From Thoreauomyces humboldtii (lineage: Eukaryota > Chytridiomycota > Chytridiomycetes > Spizellomycetales > Powellomycetaceae): DNA of 64,000 bases. Where the stretch lies: assembly GCA_027596035.1 (NCBI GenBank), contig JADGJA010000026.1:1-64000 (forward strand). Direction: 5' to 3'. The position numbers were made by a program, and so were the translations under genes. Shown here piece by piece: positions 11,953-23,903 of the stretch (the first letter of the stretch is position 1; each line of letters starts with the position of its first letter). A model generated the notes under the pieces. It made no database searches. It was not told the origin of the DNA and saw only the letters and a list, made by a program, of their open reading frames with translations.

Positions 11953-14900
11953 CTATTGTGACTCTTCCAAATCCTCCAACTGATCCCAGGAATCGGGTGT
12001 GGTGGGGCGAGGAGGGGGTGTAGGAGCAGGAGGAGGAGGAGGAGCAACGGCAGTGCTTACTGGCACACCAGCAACGACAGCCGCGGCGCTCACCTTTCCC
12101 TCGGCACGAGTACCAAGGGAAGCGAACGCGTTGCCGGTGGGAAGAGCACTAACGGCCGCGTTTGCGTACGCGGTCCTGGCTTGCGCTTGACTCGCAGTCG
12201 ATCCCATGGACGGTCGTGATGGCAACAAAACCTCGCCGCCGTGACCCACGTGACACAACGTCGCGTCTCTTGCCCAGGTGTTGCCGACAAACTTCGCCGC
12301 GACGTCCGGGTGGACGGCTACGAGTAGGGCTTCTAGGTCTTCAGGCTTCAGTCGGGCTGATTCGAGTTGGACGAGGGCGTCTCGACGGGTCTCGAGAGTT
12401 GCGGGTAGGATGCGGACCGACAGCGTCACGCCGTCGGTTCCGCAGACAAAAAAGGGTTCGAGGAGGAGTTGAAGGTCCCTTGCATCCATCCCGAACTGAA
12501 GGGAGTGGAGGTGAAGAGCGTTTCGATGCTCCTTTCCGGTGGCCGCGGCGGCAGCGGCTGCAGCAGCTGCACGAGCCGATTTTGTGCTGGCCGCGGAAGA
12601 CGACCCCGCGGCGGGTTTCCATGCCGCTGCTGCGGCGCTGACGAGGACGGATGGAATGACCGCGTTCTTTGCAGCCGTCTTCCGAATCGTCACGCTAGCA
12701 AGGCCCTTTCGGTCCGCATCGATGATATCGGCTGAGAGATCGTAATCTTTGGAGAGCTCGAGAAGGAACGCATTCTTGCCCGCGGAACCTTTTCCGCTAG
12801 GGAAATGAACGACGCGGAGAAGCGGGTTCGAGACGAAAGCTGCGAGCTGCTCCTCCACCTGCTTGACCCAAACCGGGTTCTGGTAAGCGTAGCGCAACAC
12901 AGATTCGGAGTACTCTGGCAACCCAGCGGCGGATGAATGTGTAAGTGGATCAATGTTGAGTGCTTCCGCAAGCTTGCGATTCCTCTCCAGACGCTCGCAT
13001 TCGACATCACAAGGCAGGATGGTCGAAGAAGAATGGCCGATGTTGACCTTCGAGGCTGCACAGTCAACCTCGGCGGTGATGTTTCCGCACCGACATCGTT
13101 GCGATACTTTGGCCTTGCAAGGCTTTTCCTCTGCACAAAAAGGGGCTCCGTCATGGCACGGGAACCCGCATTCGTGCCCGCAGACCGACCTCACGCGGCC
13201 GCAACGAGAGGAACACTTGTTTCGATCGTCGACACAGTTGCCAGAATGACAGGGCCGGAGGCACGAGTGTCGGCAGCCTTCGATGATCCGACAGCAGGTA
13301 GCGCCGCAACTTATGTTTCCTTGACGAGAGCAAGAAACGTTGGGCATCTCCCGTTTGCCGCAGGCACATGTTTTCGACACAAACTGCGAAGAGAGAAGGG
13401 TCAGAAAATAGGTCGAAGCAGACGAAAAGCACAATATGAACGAACTTGTACGCAGGGAGGACATGGCTCTGTGTCCGGATGGCAATTATGTTCTGAGAGA
13501 GTTCGATGACCGCAAGGCAATGCACGCATGCATGGATGTGTGCAGATGGGAGGACGCGTGCCGCACGGGATCGGCGGGTACATGGTGGTAAGTCCGCAAT
13601 TGCAAGTGAGTTCATCGAAAGAAACGCCCTGATAATGGCAAATCAAGTAAGCTATCAGCTACTGTCAGCAGACTTCGTTCTACCTACCTCCACACAGTCA
13701 TGGCATCGGCCTTCGTGTCCGCATTCGAACTGACACGGGTGACTTCCGCACCGCAGCGTCTTCATGCAAAGACGGTCGCATAGATGAAACTCGATATCAC
13801 AACACGTCTCCTGGCAGCGATGGCGCTTGCAGATTTGTACAGCTCCGCAAGGTCGGGAACACCGAGGCGGTTGTAATCTGCCGTAATCGTCTCGCTGCAG
13901 CTCCGAACAGGTACCTTCCATGACTTCACGTCCGCATCGACATGGCGATGTAACTTCTGCGCCGCATGGTGGACTGGAGTATACAAGTTCATCAGCGCTG
14001 TGCAGTTTGACAGAAAAGGCAGGGACTGGACTCACCAAGCTTCGGTATGGCACTCGCTCGCGCAGAGGTGCTCACAGGGAAGGAGTTTCTCGCAGACGTC
14101 TCCGCATGTCGGAATTGGGGCCGTGCAGCTCGTCCGCCCGTTTTCCCCAACCAAATCCGTGGTTTGTTGCTTTCCACAAGGGCAGCTCGTGATGACTTTT
14201 GGATCGTACGGACAGAGGGTAGGATAATCCGCGCTGTCGTGGCAAACTCGCTCGCAGGAGTGCTTGCCACACTCAAAGGGCTTCCCGCAAGGCTCCCGAC
14301 ATTGAAAGTGGTTGAGCGAGTCCGCTCCGCAAGGCACTTGCTGTGTCTCCTTGCCGCACGTGCAAGTGACAGAGTTGACGACTGGACAAGGACCACACTC
14401 GCCATCGTGACAGCAATCTCCGCAGATATGGGCCGGGTTTCCGCATCCGAGTTTCTTGCCGCAGGGCGACCCGCACGAGCGCGAAAAGGTAACGCTTGCG
14501 AGCTCGGAACATCGGACTACAAAGTTTTCCTTGCCGCAATAGCACGCGACGGGCTGAGCCATAGACTCACATGGTCGGCAAGGTCCAGGGTGACACGGAC
14601 TCGGACACTTGTGCTTGCATGTCTCTGGGCCACGGTTTTTCCCGCACGTCTGGCCGCATGAATGGGGAGTGGTCATACGTGTGGAGGGAGGATTGAGAAC
14701 CTTGTCGCAAAAGCATCGATACTCGTGAGGAACGTGAGCCTCCACGTTCTGACATCCCGGACAGCGCCATCCGGTATTGGAGGTGGCCGGCCAGGCTTCC
14801 CCGTTGGCGGGAGGGGGAGGACGCGGAGCAGAGCTGTGACCCCACTTTTCCACGCATCGGAGATGAAAGACGGCGTAGCAGACCTGACAGCTCCAGACTT

Positions 14901-15525
14901 TGTCTCGATGCTTGACGGTATCGTAGCAGATCATGCACTCGTACTCTGACGACGAGAGCTCGTTGATGAGGGATGCCGTCAGGTCGTCCCCACCATCCAC
15001 GATCGCGTCAGCTCCTCCTCCTCGGTTGATGGGCTTCCGGATACGAGGATTTCGTTTTCGAGGAGGTGTGCCACTAGCGCTCGGCGTGCCCAGCGATTGT
15101 TCAGCATTACCATTCGATGGTATCGGGGAATCTTCGGTGAGGGGAATCTTTGCTCTGGAAGGACGGCCGTTCCGTGACGGCTGGCCCCGCGGAGGGTTCT
15201 CGCCGCTGCCCGCTGACGCCTGCCCCTGTGCCTCTCCGCCGGGGACACGATCTTTGCGAATCCTCGGTTTCGCTCGCCCGCCGCGGTTTGCCGAGCCCGG
15301 GTGTGCCGTCGCTGTCGCTGACAGGCGGTTTGTCGTCGAGGAGGGATGTGTTGCGGTGGTAGTAGATGTAGAATTGACTCCGTTAGCGACGACTCCGGAG
15401 CCTGTGGAGGTGAAAGATCTGACGACCCTTGGCGTTTGAAGAGTCGAGGGTCCGTCCATGTGTGCGAATGTGTATGAAAGTTGTAAAAGCAGTGGTGGCG
15501 AGGGCGTTTCCTTCGCCGTGGACAA
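11953..15525 (-). CDS. FAP1: NFX1-type zinc-finger protein (FAP1/shuttle-craft family)
   Basis: Homologue of human NFX1, Drosophila shuttle craft and yeast Fap1, nuclear or cytoplasmic regulators with an atypical RING and arrays of NFX1 zinc fingers. In order: a basic, low-complexity N-terminus; a RING/PHD-like finger (ECMICYDTVKHRDKVWSCQV...HLRCVEKW...WRCPGCQN); then repeated NFX1 fingers with Cys/His spacing such as CGKPFECGKHSCERVCH, CMRALPCGHRTLSEHNCH and CRHSCLRPCHSGNC, across at least four exons (introns near 14.0, 13.65 and 13.39 kb). An R3H-like domain follows (VEEQLAAFVSNP...LRVVHFPSG...FLLELSKDY), with a C-terminal extension holding an Ala run (about 12540-12575). Start ATG at 15525; ATG 15459 (MDGPSTLQTPRVV) is an alternative. 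It is head to head with mL38 over about 420 bp. Confidence 0.9.
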
Positions 15526-15948
15526 GAATGAAGATGGAGAGAGAGGGTGAAAGAGAGAACGGATACAGGATGAGACGGTAAGATGATGAACAGTGTAGTA
15601 GAAGATGCGAGCGAAACGCAGCGGAGAGGTCTTTTATGTACTATGAACAAGCAGGTGGAAGAAAGTGTCAAAAACGATTGGGGAAGACGGGGGGGGGGGG
15701 AAGGTGGTGGAGCGGTTGATGGCTGTGTCCTTGCTTCAACCACCCACCAGCCCAGACCGACAGCCGACCCTAGAGCAGACCCGGAGGTTCAGGTCGAGTC
15801 AGGCCGTCTGAGTCCGAGTCAAGGAAGTCGGGAGCTGCTTCCCTTGTTCGACAGCAATGGGGGACTTGTGTGTGAAAAACTCCCCCAAATTCCAAATTGG
15901 AGGAACCTTTCGAGACATTTGAGGTTCTCTTGTTCGCAATCTACGAAA
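15526..15948. promoter_or_regulatory. Bidirectional promoter, FAP1/mL38
   Basis: About 420 bp separate the divergent starts of the NFX1-type gene and the mL38 gene. It contains a run of about ten Gs near 15690-15700. An open frame continues upstream from the mL38 start but has no support as coding. No TATA box was picked out. Confidence 0.45.
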
Positions 15949-17755
15949 ATGCACTGCACACGACAGAGCATGAGGGCGGCCGCGAAACGGGCAGAGCAAT
16001 GCCTCAGCCGAAGAGGTCTCGCTACCGCCGCGGATAGAGCTCAGAGCATCGCAGATAGAATTCTCTTTGCGCAACGGAACGCCGTGCGGACAGAGATCGA
16101 GCAACTGGAGAAGGCGGGCACTTCAGACCCCAAATCCCTCCTTGCGAAAAAGGTGGAACTCGGCTATAGCGATCCCAAGAATCATGTAGCATTCGCATCC
16201 AAGACAGGTAAGAAGAGCGCTGAAGTTGGTCCTGCCTACAATTTCTTGACCGGAGACTGATCGCTGGGGGTGTATGGTCCAAACAGCCGATGTGACGCAG
16301 GACGTCTTTGCGACGATGCATCAACAACGATGGCGCTCCTTCCTAGTTCCACGACTTCTCAAACTCGAGGCCGAACACCGTGTCATCGGGGATGTTCTTC
16401 CCTCCGCACATCGACCCACGGTCAACCTCGAGGTCAACTTCCAAAACACCCAATGGCTCTGCGCGTACGGCCAACCCGTCCCACCCCTCTGGACTCTCTA
16501 CTCGCCTCAAATAACTCTCACCACCAACGACCCTCGCACCCGTCACTTCACCATCGCCATGGTTGATATCGACCGGCCCGATCCAGACACGAAGACCTAC
16601 GAGGAATGGTGCCATTGGCTCGTCACGGACGTACCCGTCACCACACGTCTTGTCATTCCGGGAGGTTCTTCTCCTCTGCTCCAGGACGCCGCCTCTTTGA
16701 CGGCTGACCTCCCCACTTTAACCGCCGGGGCGGACTTTGTCCCCAAGGCGCCCGCATCCCCGCCAGCCCAGATCGGCAATGTCATCTTCCCTTATGTACC
16801 TGCCCATCCGGCTGCTTCCAACCCGACGAAAGTACACAGATACGTTCTGATGGTGATGGAGCAGACCGAGGCTGGCTCGGTCAAGATCGACATGGCGAAC
16901 CTCAAGCAGAAAGCGGAGGAACTGAGGGCCCTCAAGGCAAAGAAGAGCGAGCCGATGTGGACGACGAGCGTAGAGGGCTCAGGGGAGGCCAAGCTGGAGG
17001 TTCGGGAAAGGTAGAGTGACATGTCAGGGCCTTTCCTTGCCCCGTCTCACTACTAACCAGTTGTGTTGTTTTCATTTCCGTTCGTGCAGGGGAATGCTAC
17101 TTCCCATCACAAAGTTCATGAAGGATCACAAGCTGGAGCTCAAGGGCCACGGCTTCTTCACTTCGACGTGGAACATCCACACTCCGGCCGTTTTCAGCCA
17201 GCTCGGTGCGTAATTTGAAGTGGGTCGGGGTGCGAATCGCCCGCCATTCTCATCCCAGATTTGCGTTCCACAGGCATCCACGAACCTGTGTACGGAACCT
17301 TGAAAGGGCAGACCTCCAGGCAGCTGGTCAAGAAGATCACAACCGCAACAAGTCTCGCCGCATCCCTCCCCGGACCCCTCGCCACCCTGTCGGCGGAGAC
17401 GCTAAAGGACCTGAACAATGCCACAGCCCCGCGCTTCAACCCGAACCGTCTTCTCACCAGGAGAGGCATGGAGGTCCAGAAGCTGAGGAGACAGGATGAG
17501 ATGGCGAAGGAGGCAGCAGAAGCAAAGAAGGCCGAAAAGGCGAGCGTTACGACGAAGGCGGGAAAGAAGGCCGCGGCTCTGGCCGCCGTGGAGACGAAAC
17601 CGGCAGCATCCGTGAGCATGGCAAAGACGCCAAGGCTGTCGGCTCTGGCGGCGGCAGCACTCGTTCGGAACAAGGAAGGAGATATGGCGAAGGGTCTCAA
17701 GGGAGACTTTGTCAGGGCCGTCAAGGAGAAGCGATATCGATACCAGAACGTTTAG
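15949..17755 (+). CDS. MRPL35: Mitochondrial large ribosomal subunit protein mL38 (PEBP fold)
   Basis: Homologue of yeast Mrpl35 and animal MRPL38, a mitoribosomal protein built on a phosphatidylethanolamine-binding-protein fold. The N-terminus (MHCTRQSMRAAAKRAEQCLS) is Arg/Ala/Ser rich and fits a mitochondrial presequence. Introns lie near 16207-16283, 17013-17090 and 17207-17273; junctions stay in frame (FASKT-ADVTQDVFATMHQQ, ER-GMLLPITKFMKDH, FSQLG-IHEPVYGTLKG). The PEBP core shows HFTIAMVDIDRPDPDTKTYEEW..HWLVTDVP and later HRYVLMVMEQ, with GFFTSTWNIHTPAVFSQ near its end. The C-terminal tail is Lys/Ala rich, as expected for contact with rRNA. A second ATG cluster upstream is not needed. 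Confidence 0.88.
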
Positions 17756-18021
17756 AGGACTATTTAAATCGAAGGAATGGTCTCAGTAGTTTGGCAATCC
17801 GTTAGGAAACATAGATGATCGAATGAGCGAAGACATTTTGCCGGAATGATTCACCGCCTTCTCCGCACACAGATACGATACCTTGAACGATGTCTTCTCG
17901 TTATCCCTGTTCATTTACACCTGACTCTTCGCAGCAATATATATATGTACAAAAGCGTTATACGACCTCGAAATGAGGTCAAGAAAATAAGGATAAGAGT
18001 TGTTTTTTCTCCCGATAAGGT

Positions 18022-20501
18022 TCACCGGGTGTCGAATCTCCGGAAGCGCACACCGACGCCGACGAGCTTCTCCCCATCGTCCCCTTCCTCCTTGGTCCCG
18101 CTCTCTGCATAGCCTGGCGCGTATCCCAGTTCCCCGCCTTCCTCCTTTCCACCACTTTCCCGCGGTAACGGGCCGACCCTCATCGTCTCATGAAACTCCT
18201 CCCCATCATGGTCCGCCTCGGATGCGTCCGAAGACGCGTCCGAGTCGGGCCCTTCCGAGCCGTATCTGCCCTCTCTTTCTAGCGGCAAGGCCGCCATCTG
18301 GTAATTGTCGTCAACCCCTACGGGCGGCGTCACGTCCTCGTCGTCGTCCTGTCGAACCAGTATCCCGGGCGGAGCGCTCCCGTCCGCGAGGGTTTCTACG
18401 CTCTGTTCGAGACCATGAATGGGGTGGTCTGTTGGCGGGTTGTTTGTATTCGCATCGAGCAGAAGTTTCGGGTCGATCTCCGAGGGTGAGGCGGGTGGGA
18501 GGCCGGGACCTCTGTCGGCGTGGATGTTTAGAATGTCGGTCGGAGACAGCATAGGACCGGAGATTTGCGTTCCTGCCACGGGAACCTACAGGACGAAGAA
18601 ATGGTTTGGCAAAAGAAGTCCTGAGATTGTTTCAACCAGGAATAGCGACGTACGTTAGTCGGCCAAGCAGCCGCTTGGCTGCTGGGCTGGAAGCTGAGGG
18701 TCCTTCCGTTAAAGCTCCTGCCGCTGTAAACCCTTACGACGCTCAATGTCCTCACGAGTCCGTGCATGAGGACGGCGGTGATGCCGTACACAACGACCGA
18801 GCACCACACGACCCACATGATGATGCCCATGCCCTCTTCGCCGATAATGTCGTGCTCGAACGCGTACGACATGTACCACAGAGCTCCAACGCCTATGGGA
18901 CCAAAATAACCTACCAGGAAGGCTTCTCGGCGGGTAAGGAGTCCTGGGCGTGGGATGTAGTGGTGCAGAAACATGACCGCGGGCAGGCGGCGAAGGCAAA
19001 GCAAGGCGACTGACAGGAGGAAGAGGCTGGGAAGAGAGTGGTAGGCGTTGAATGTGGACCATGGAATGATCGTGCCTTAATGGAAATAAAATGATGCATG
19101 AGCTTCTTCATCATCTACATGCGTTTAGATCGACTCACTCACCAAAGTAGATGAAGAACGTAAGGTTGATGAGGTTATCTACAACCTCCTGCACGTGAGC
19201 CTCCTCGGTCTCCTCCGTGAACCAGCCGTCCCAGGCAAACGTGAGGCCCGTGACAAAGATGGCAAGGAACCCCGCGAGATTGAGCATGGACGCAAGGCCA
19301 AGCACAAAAAGTGCCAATGCGAACTCAACCGACAGAAAACTACGCTTGTCGATGTAGTTTCGTCTCTCGGATGCTCGCAGTGCCGTCTTTGCGCCGAATC
19401 CCACAACGATTCCGAACACAATCGCCACTCCTACTTCGTATCTGAAAAAGTCAAAACTTCAGTATGAATGCTCGTGGCTGACGCAGACCTAGTGCGACTT
19501 ACAGCCATATACGATAGAACCACTTGCCCCACGCTTCTCCTCTCGTATGAGACATGAGGAGGATTCCTAACTCAAAGAAGGGGATGGCCAAGCCATCGTT
19601 GGCGGCACTCTCCCCGGAGAGGAGCTGCCGTATCGGAATAGAAATGTACTTGTCCGCGAAACGTCCTGTCACGATCGAGTTGGCAAGAATCTGTGAATGA
19701 AACAAGACGTCGTTCAGTCCCAATTCCTAGCAAGCGGTTTTGATTCCACTTGCTTACTTCGCGACCCCGGCACGTACTGGATCTGTGGGTGCGAGACAGG
19801 CCGCCAATATCATGGATTGGGACTGATCGGAGATGGAGCTTCAGTGAGCGTTCGGAACACGTGCAAAGGTGACAGGGCGGCCATCTTCAAGAACTGACCC
19901 ACGTGAGCTGCAAGATCAACCAGAGAAGTAAAGCCGAAACGAGCCACATCCAGATCATGACTGGTCCGAACAGTAGCGCAAGGCTACCGGCCTTATCTCG
20001 CCAGAACTTTCGCGGAAGGGCGATCGCCGCGGCCATCACCTGAATGGCGATGACGAACTCGGTAAAGTACAGCGTCGTTCGATGCGGGTTAGTCAGACCC
20101 TGCTGTGGATTGAGGAGGTTGACTCCGATGGGTCCTGGAAAATCACAGAACGGTCAACGACGAAGTCCGACGCACGCGCGCATGAGGGAGTCATCCCACC
20201 GATGGCGATTCCCACAAGCGTAGCGACCAGAGACTCGGATAGATATAGGCGCTCCTTAATAATAAGTGATACGAAACCTACGTAAGATAAGATCAGCTTC
20301 GTTCAATTTTTGGCAAAGTTGAGCAACGAGGTATCGGTCTCGCGTACCGAAGAACAGAATGAATCCTCCGACTAGAGCGGTTATGGAGTGAACATCGTTC
20401 ACTGTGTAGGATGACAAGGTAGTCTCAGAACATGCTCCTCCGCAGACCAAGCCATGTCCGAGCTCACCTTGAGTGTGGAAGTAGGATTCGTCCCCAGCCA
20501 T
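18022..20501 (-). CDS. NHA1: Plasma-membrane Na+/H+ antiporter, Nha1 type
   Basis: CPA1-family alkali cation/proton antiporter. The N-terminus MAGDESYFHTQ joins to VNDVHSITALVGGFILFFG and then FVSLIIKERLYLSESLVATL, the usual fungal Nha1 start (ATG 20501). Further exons carry APTDP (near 19.77 kb) joined to ILANSIVTGRFADKYI, IRQLLSGESAANDGLAIPFF (near 19.6 kb), and several helices including SVEFALALFVLGLASMLNL and AGFLAIFVTGLTFAWDG. The last exon is a soluble acidic tail of about 180 residues (DQDDDEDVTPP-like, Ser/Asp/Glu/Pro rich) ending near 18022, shorter than the long tail of yeast Nha1. The family exports Na+/K+/Li+ and sets cytosolic pH. At least five introns interrupt it. Upstream ATGs to 20636 are possible but do not resemble the family. 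Confidence 0.88.
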
Positions 20502-20997
20502 TTCGACGAGAGCTCCCCTCGAGGGTTGAGCAACGAAGCGAACGGAGACGTCAAGGGAGCCGATACGAACGTGAATGTACAGGTCTTCTCTCTCTTTCGG
20601 GACAGATTGTACTGCACGGTATCTCGAGGGCAGCAATATGAATATTTAAACGACACCTGGGAAGGATGCAAGCTCCAAGCAAGGGAAAAGGTCGAACGAA
20701 GGTGCAGTATCATATTAATCGTTGATGAAGATTGAACCACGGAAAAAGCTACCAGTGCCTCGGATCTTCTGTAAACCTTGATAACGGAAACAGCGCCACA
20801 TGTCATCACGCAGAACGAAAAACTTTGTTTTGGTACCGGGGGTCTGGGTCTGGGACGGGTGCCGTACAATGTGGATTCTACATGTACAACGAGGCTACTA
20901 TGGTATACTGCACACGCGAACTACTTGTAGTACAAATCCATTGGCACAACGCTGAAGTTGCTTCCCGCGCTGGTGGACCGCAGCCGAACAAGAAAGA
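20502..20997. promoter_or_regulatory. Nha1 upstream region and VPS33 3' end
   Basis: About 500 bp between the start of the antiporter gene and the stop of VPS33, both on the minus strand. It contains frames on both strands without domains (for example 20732-21187 plus, which mainly overlaps VPS33). It is presumed to hold the antiporter promoter. Confidence 0.4.
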
Positions 20998-23560
20998 TTA
21001 TGCGCTAGTGGAAACCGTTGGAGCTGCCTCCTCCGTCATGGCGCGTACCATCGTGTTGCCGTTAATCATGTTGGTGGTCGCGATAACGAACTCACGGCGA
21101 CCTAATCGCACGGTTTGCTCTTTTGGTGAGTCCTCTGATGTGCAGAAAGCCATCAATGCCTCACTGAACGTACCCTCCTCTTGCTGAGCCAAGAAGCGCA
21201 GTGCAGCAACCTCCGTGAATGTGCATCCGCCGATGAAGACGACCAGCGTCACAAGCGGCTTATCCGTAACCGCTGAATGGGAGCACCATTAACATACATG
21301 AGCGTGCAAACGGACGTACACTGCAGCATGTCGTACTTTTTCCTAGCGTACTGCGATCCGGCACTTTCTGCGCTTCCTCGAACGTCGGGCCAGGTACTAG
21401 CTTGAGCTGCTCCTCCCACCCTTTCCACCCGACGTGCTTCGTAGAACCAGCTGGAAGCGCCGACGGGGCGGGTATGGGGGCTCCTAAGGATGGTAGAACC
21501 CCTTGTCCCGCAGGAGGCCCTCCTACTGTCTTGAATGCGGCCGCCTGGACCAGCCGGATTGATAGCGGCGCGTATCCAGAGTAAACATACGAGATATCGT
21601 TGGGATTTTGTTCATTGACGTCGTCAACAATAAGGCGAAGAGACTTGCGGGCTTGCGGGTAAGTATGCCGTGGGGCATTGTTGTCCTGCTTGCGGAACAA
21701 GCCAACCTTGGCGAGATTTTGCAGCGTCAGGATGTGGATGTGGCCGTACGTCTAAGGAACAAGGGTTAGAACGGCCCGGGATGAAACTTGCACAACGACC
21801 GATGACCTCAGTACCTGCACGAAATCTCGCCGCACGCTGTCATAGAACTTTTGCTTCACTCCGCCTTCCACCATCGAGTACAAGCTTAGCAGTCGAAGTG
21901 TTTGCTCGATAGAGGCTTGCTTGTCGATGAGCGTCTCAAGATACTCGATGTGAGTCTTGTTACCTATCCCTGCAACAAGATTCTGCTGCACCTCCAGTGC
22001 ACCGTTGAACTCCTTGTCCTTTGTGTAGTTGGTCAGCTTCTCCGCGACGCCGGTATGAAGTCTTAGGGACTGGTGTTCGGACTGCAAGTTGCCGAGCTTT
22101 CCGATAAAATCCTTGATCTGTGTGACTGTCTTCGCTTGATGGCGTCCTTCGTAGTCTGCGTTGATCCGCCGCGCAACTTGACTTAGCAAGCCCCCAACCA
22201 CCGCAAAGTTTAGATCTCGCAACTGCGTAAAGAGTGCATCTGTGCCGTTCAATGGCGCCTTTTTCGTCTTTGTCCCTTGCGTCGATGCTCCCGACGCAGC
22301 AGCAGCCCCTTGAGGCGCCGTTACCCCGAGGATAGCGGCGTCAACTTCCACGAAAGCTAACGAGTACAGGCATGAGACTTGGTGAATCCGAAAACGCAAC
22401 GGAGCGCCCATACATACTGCTCCGTATTCCAAGAACCTCATCAATGAGTCCCTCGTACGTGAGTTGCGTACAAAGTGGAGTGACCAAATCGACGTTGCGA
22501 TCAATCACAATCATCGAGTCAATTTCGGAGTGAGATGGGAATATGCAGTTGGACATGTGCTCATCGTTCGCGTTGGCCACAAGCTCTCTTCGCATGCGTA
22601 GTAACAGATCTGCAAGCGTCTACGATATTAAGTTCAGCGTGACCGTTTCTGGACTCGCCTTCTGCGACTCAAGAGCTTACGCGAGAATGTTGTCCTTTCC
22701 CTACAATCTTCGGTATTATACCAAACATCGTCTGCAATTTCATGATGGCTTTCGCCAATGAAAAGACCGCAGTCGTGTCGCCGTCCTGACAGGAGGCATC
22801 AGTTTTGGGATCTTGCTCTCCACCTCCCTCCAGCAAGTGATTCGCACCAGGTAGAGCTCCTTGAATGCGTTTTCCAACTCGAGGGACAATAGATCATCTT
22901 CCAGTGGAATCAAGTCCAGGTGATATTCTCCAATTGTAATCTCGCCGTAGACACCTTCCTCCTCCAGGACGCGTTCACATATCAGAGTCCTTCTTGGAAC
23001 GAAAAACAGGTGGTGCGACATCTTTTGGTTCGCCTGGCTGCGTGCTTGAATGTGTGCTGCAAAAATTTGGGGCATCCCGTTAGACCGAATCATCCATAGC
23101 TTTCAACCAAGCTTTTGGACAACGGTTCAGTACCGGCGATCCACTTCATGTATTGCAGTTTTGGCCGACAAATGTAGATCATACTAGCACACTCGGTCAT
23201 GGGCTGGTCCGCAGCCAGGTGGTAGATCTTCTCCACGCCATGCTCCTAGAGATCGCCGCAGTGACTTTGTCAAGGCGGGGTCTATTGACGTTCCTTGACA
23301 ATGACAAATGGGTTACCTTTAAAAGTGAGAACTCTGCTACAAGACTCAGCGGTCCGCTGAGTGCGGGGTCGAGCACTACGCCCTTCTTGCCTCGGACCTG
23401 ATTTATTTTCATTCAGAACTAGGACTAACGGCCTTGACACCCCGACCGCAAAGCTACGTTCTCTCTTGGCACGGAGCCGACTTACAGAATCAAGGAGATC
23501 AATGAGCTCCTTCCGAGCGTGTGCCCGCACAGCTGCTGTGGAGAAGCCGTCCTCTTGCAT
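20998..23560 (-). CDS. VPS33: VPS33, Sec1/Munc18 subunit of HOPS/CORVET
   Basis: SM-family protein that binds SNAREs and drives tethering and fusion at endosomes and the vacuole. Motifs run in family order: [20 protein letters not shown] at the start (ATG 23560), [20 protein letters not shown] with EFSLLK (near 23.35 kb), [20 protein letters not shown] (near 22.99 kb), [20 protein letters not shown] then [10 protein letters not shown] (near 22.45 kb), and [20 protein letters not shown] near the end (about 21.2 kb). The last is the classic VPS33 C-terminal motif. There are several introns (near 23.46, 23.2, 22.7, 22.4 and 21.75 kb). An in-frame ATG at 23692 would add about 44 Arg-rich residues and is judged less likely. 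It is head to head with the PEF gene. Confidence 0.9.
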
Positions 23561-23903
23561 TTTTGAAAGCGGGTCAAGGAGTTTTAATACGAGGTAAGAT
23601 TGACCTTGGCTTTCTCGGCGAGGAGTCACAGGCTCACAGTCTTCTCGTCCGTGCACAGCCTCGCTGCGGTACCGACGACCGGGTACCACCACCCTTCTTT
23701 CTCCCCAGCCACTGTTCGCCGCAAGTCACAACGGCCGGCCAACCCCTTTTTCCTCCTCTCTACAGTACTTGGGGTGTAGAAGAACCTTCTTGGTTCCCTG
23801 CCGGCGGCCGCGCATAATCTGTTCTCGTAAAAGCCGCCCCTCCCACCTCCCTCTGCCCGCCCCTTTCGCTCACGTCAAATCATCACCCTCTCCCTTGCGC
23901 ACC
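23561..23903. promoter_or_regulatory. Bidirectional promoter, VPS33/PEF gene
   Basis: 343 bp between two divergent starts. The part next to the PEF gene is strongly pyrimidine rich (near 23830-23895), a common feature of promoters and leaders in this window. No other element was identified. Confidence 0.45.

Noticed and set aside
12539..12745. Ala-rich plus-strand frame
   Set aside because: It is the reverse of the Ala-coding run in the NFX1-type gene on the minus strand.
14979..15743. 254-codon minus-strand frame overlapping the NFX1-type N-terminus
   Set aside because: It is in another frame of the same strand, low complexity, and lacks the RING and zinc-finger continuation.
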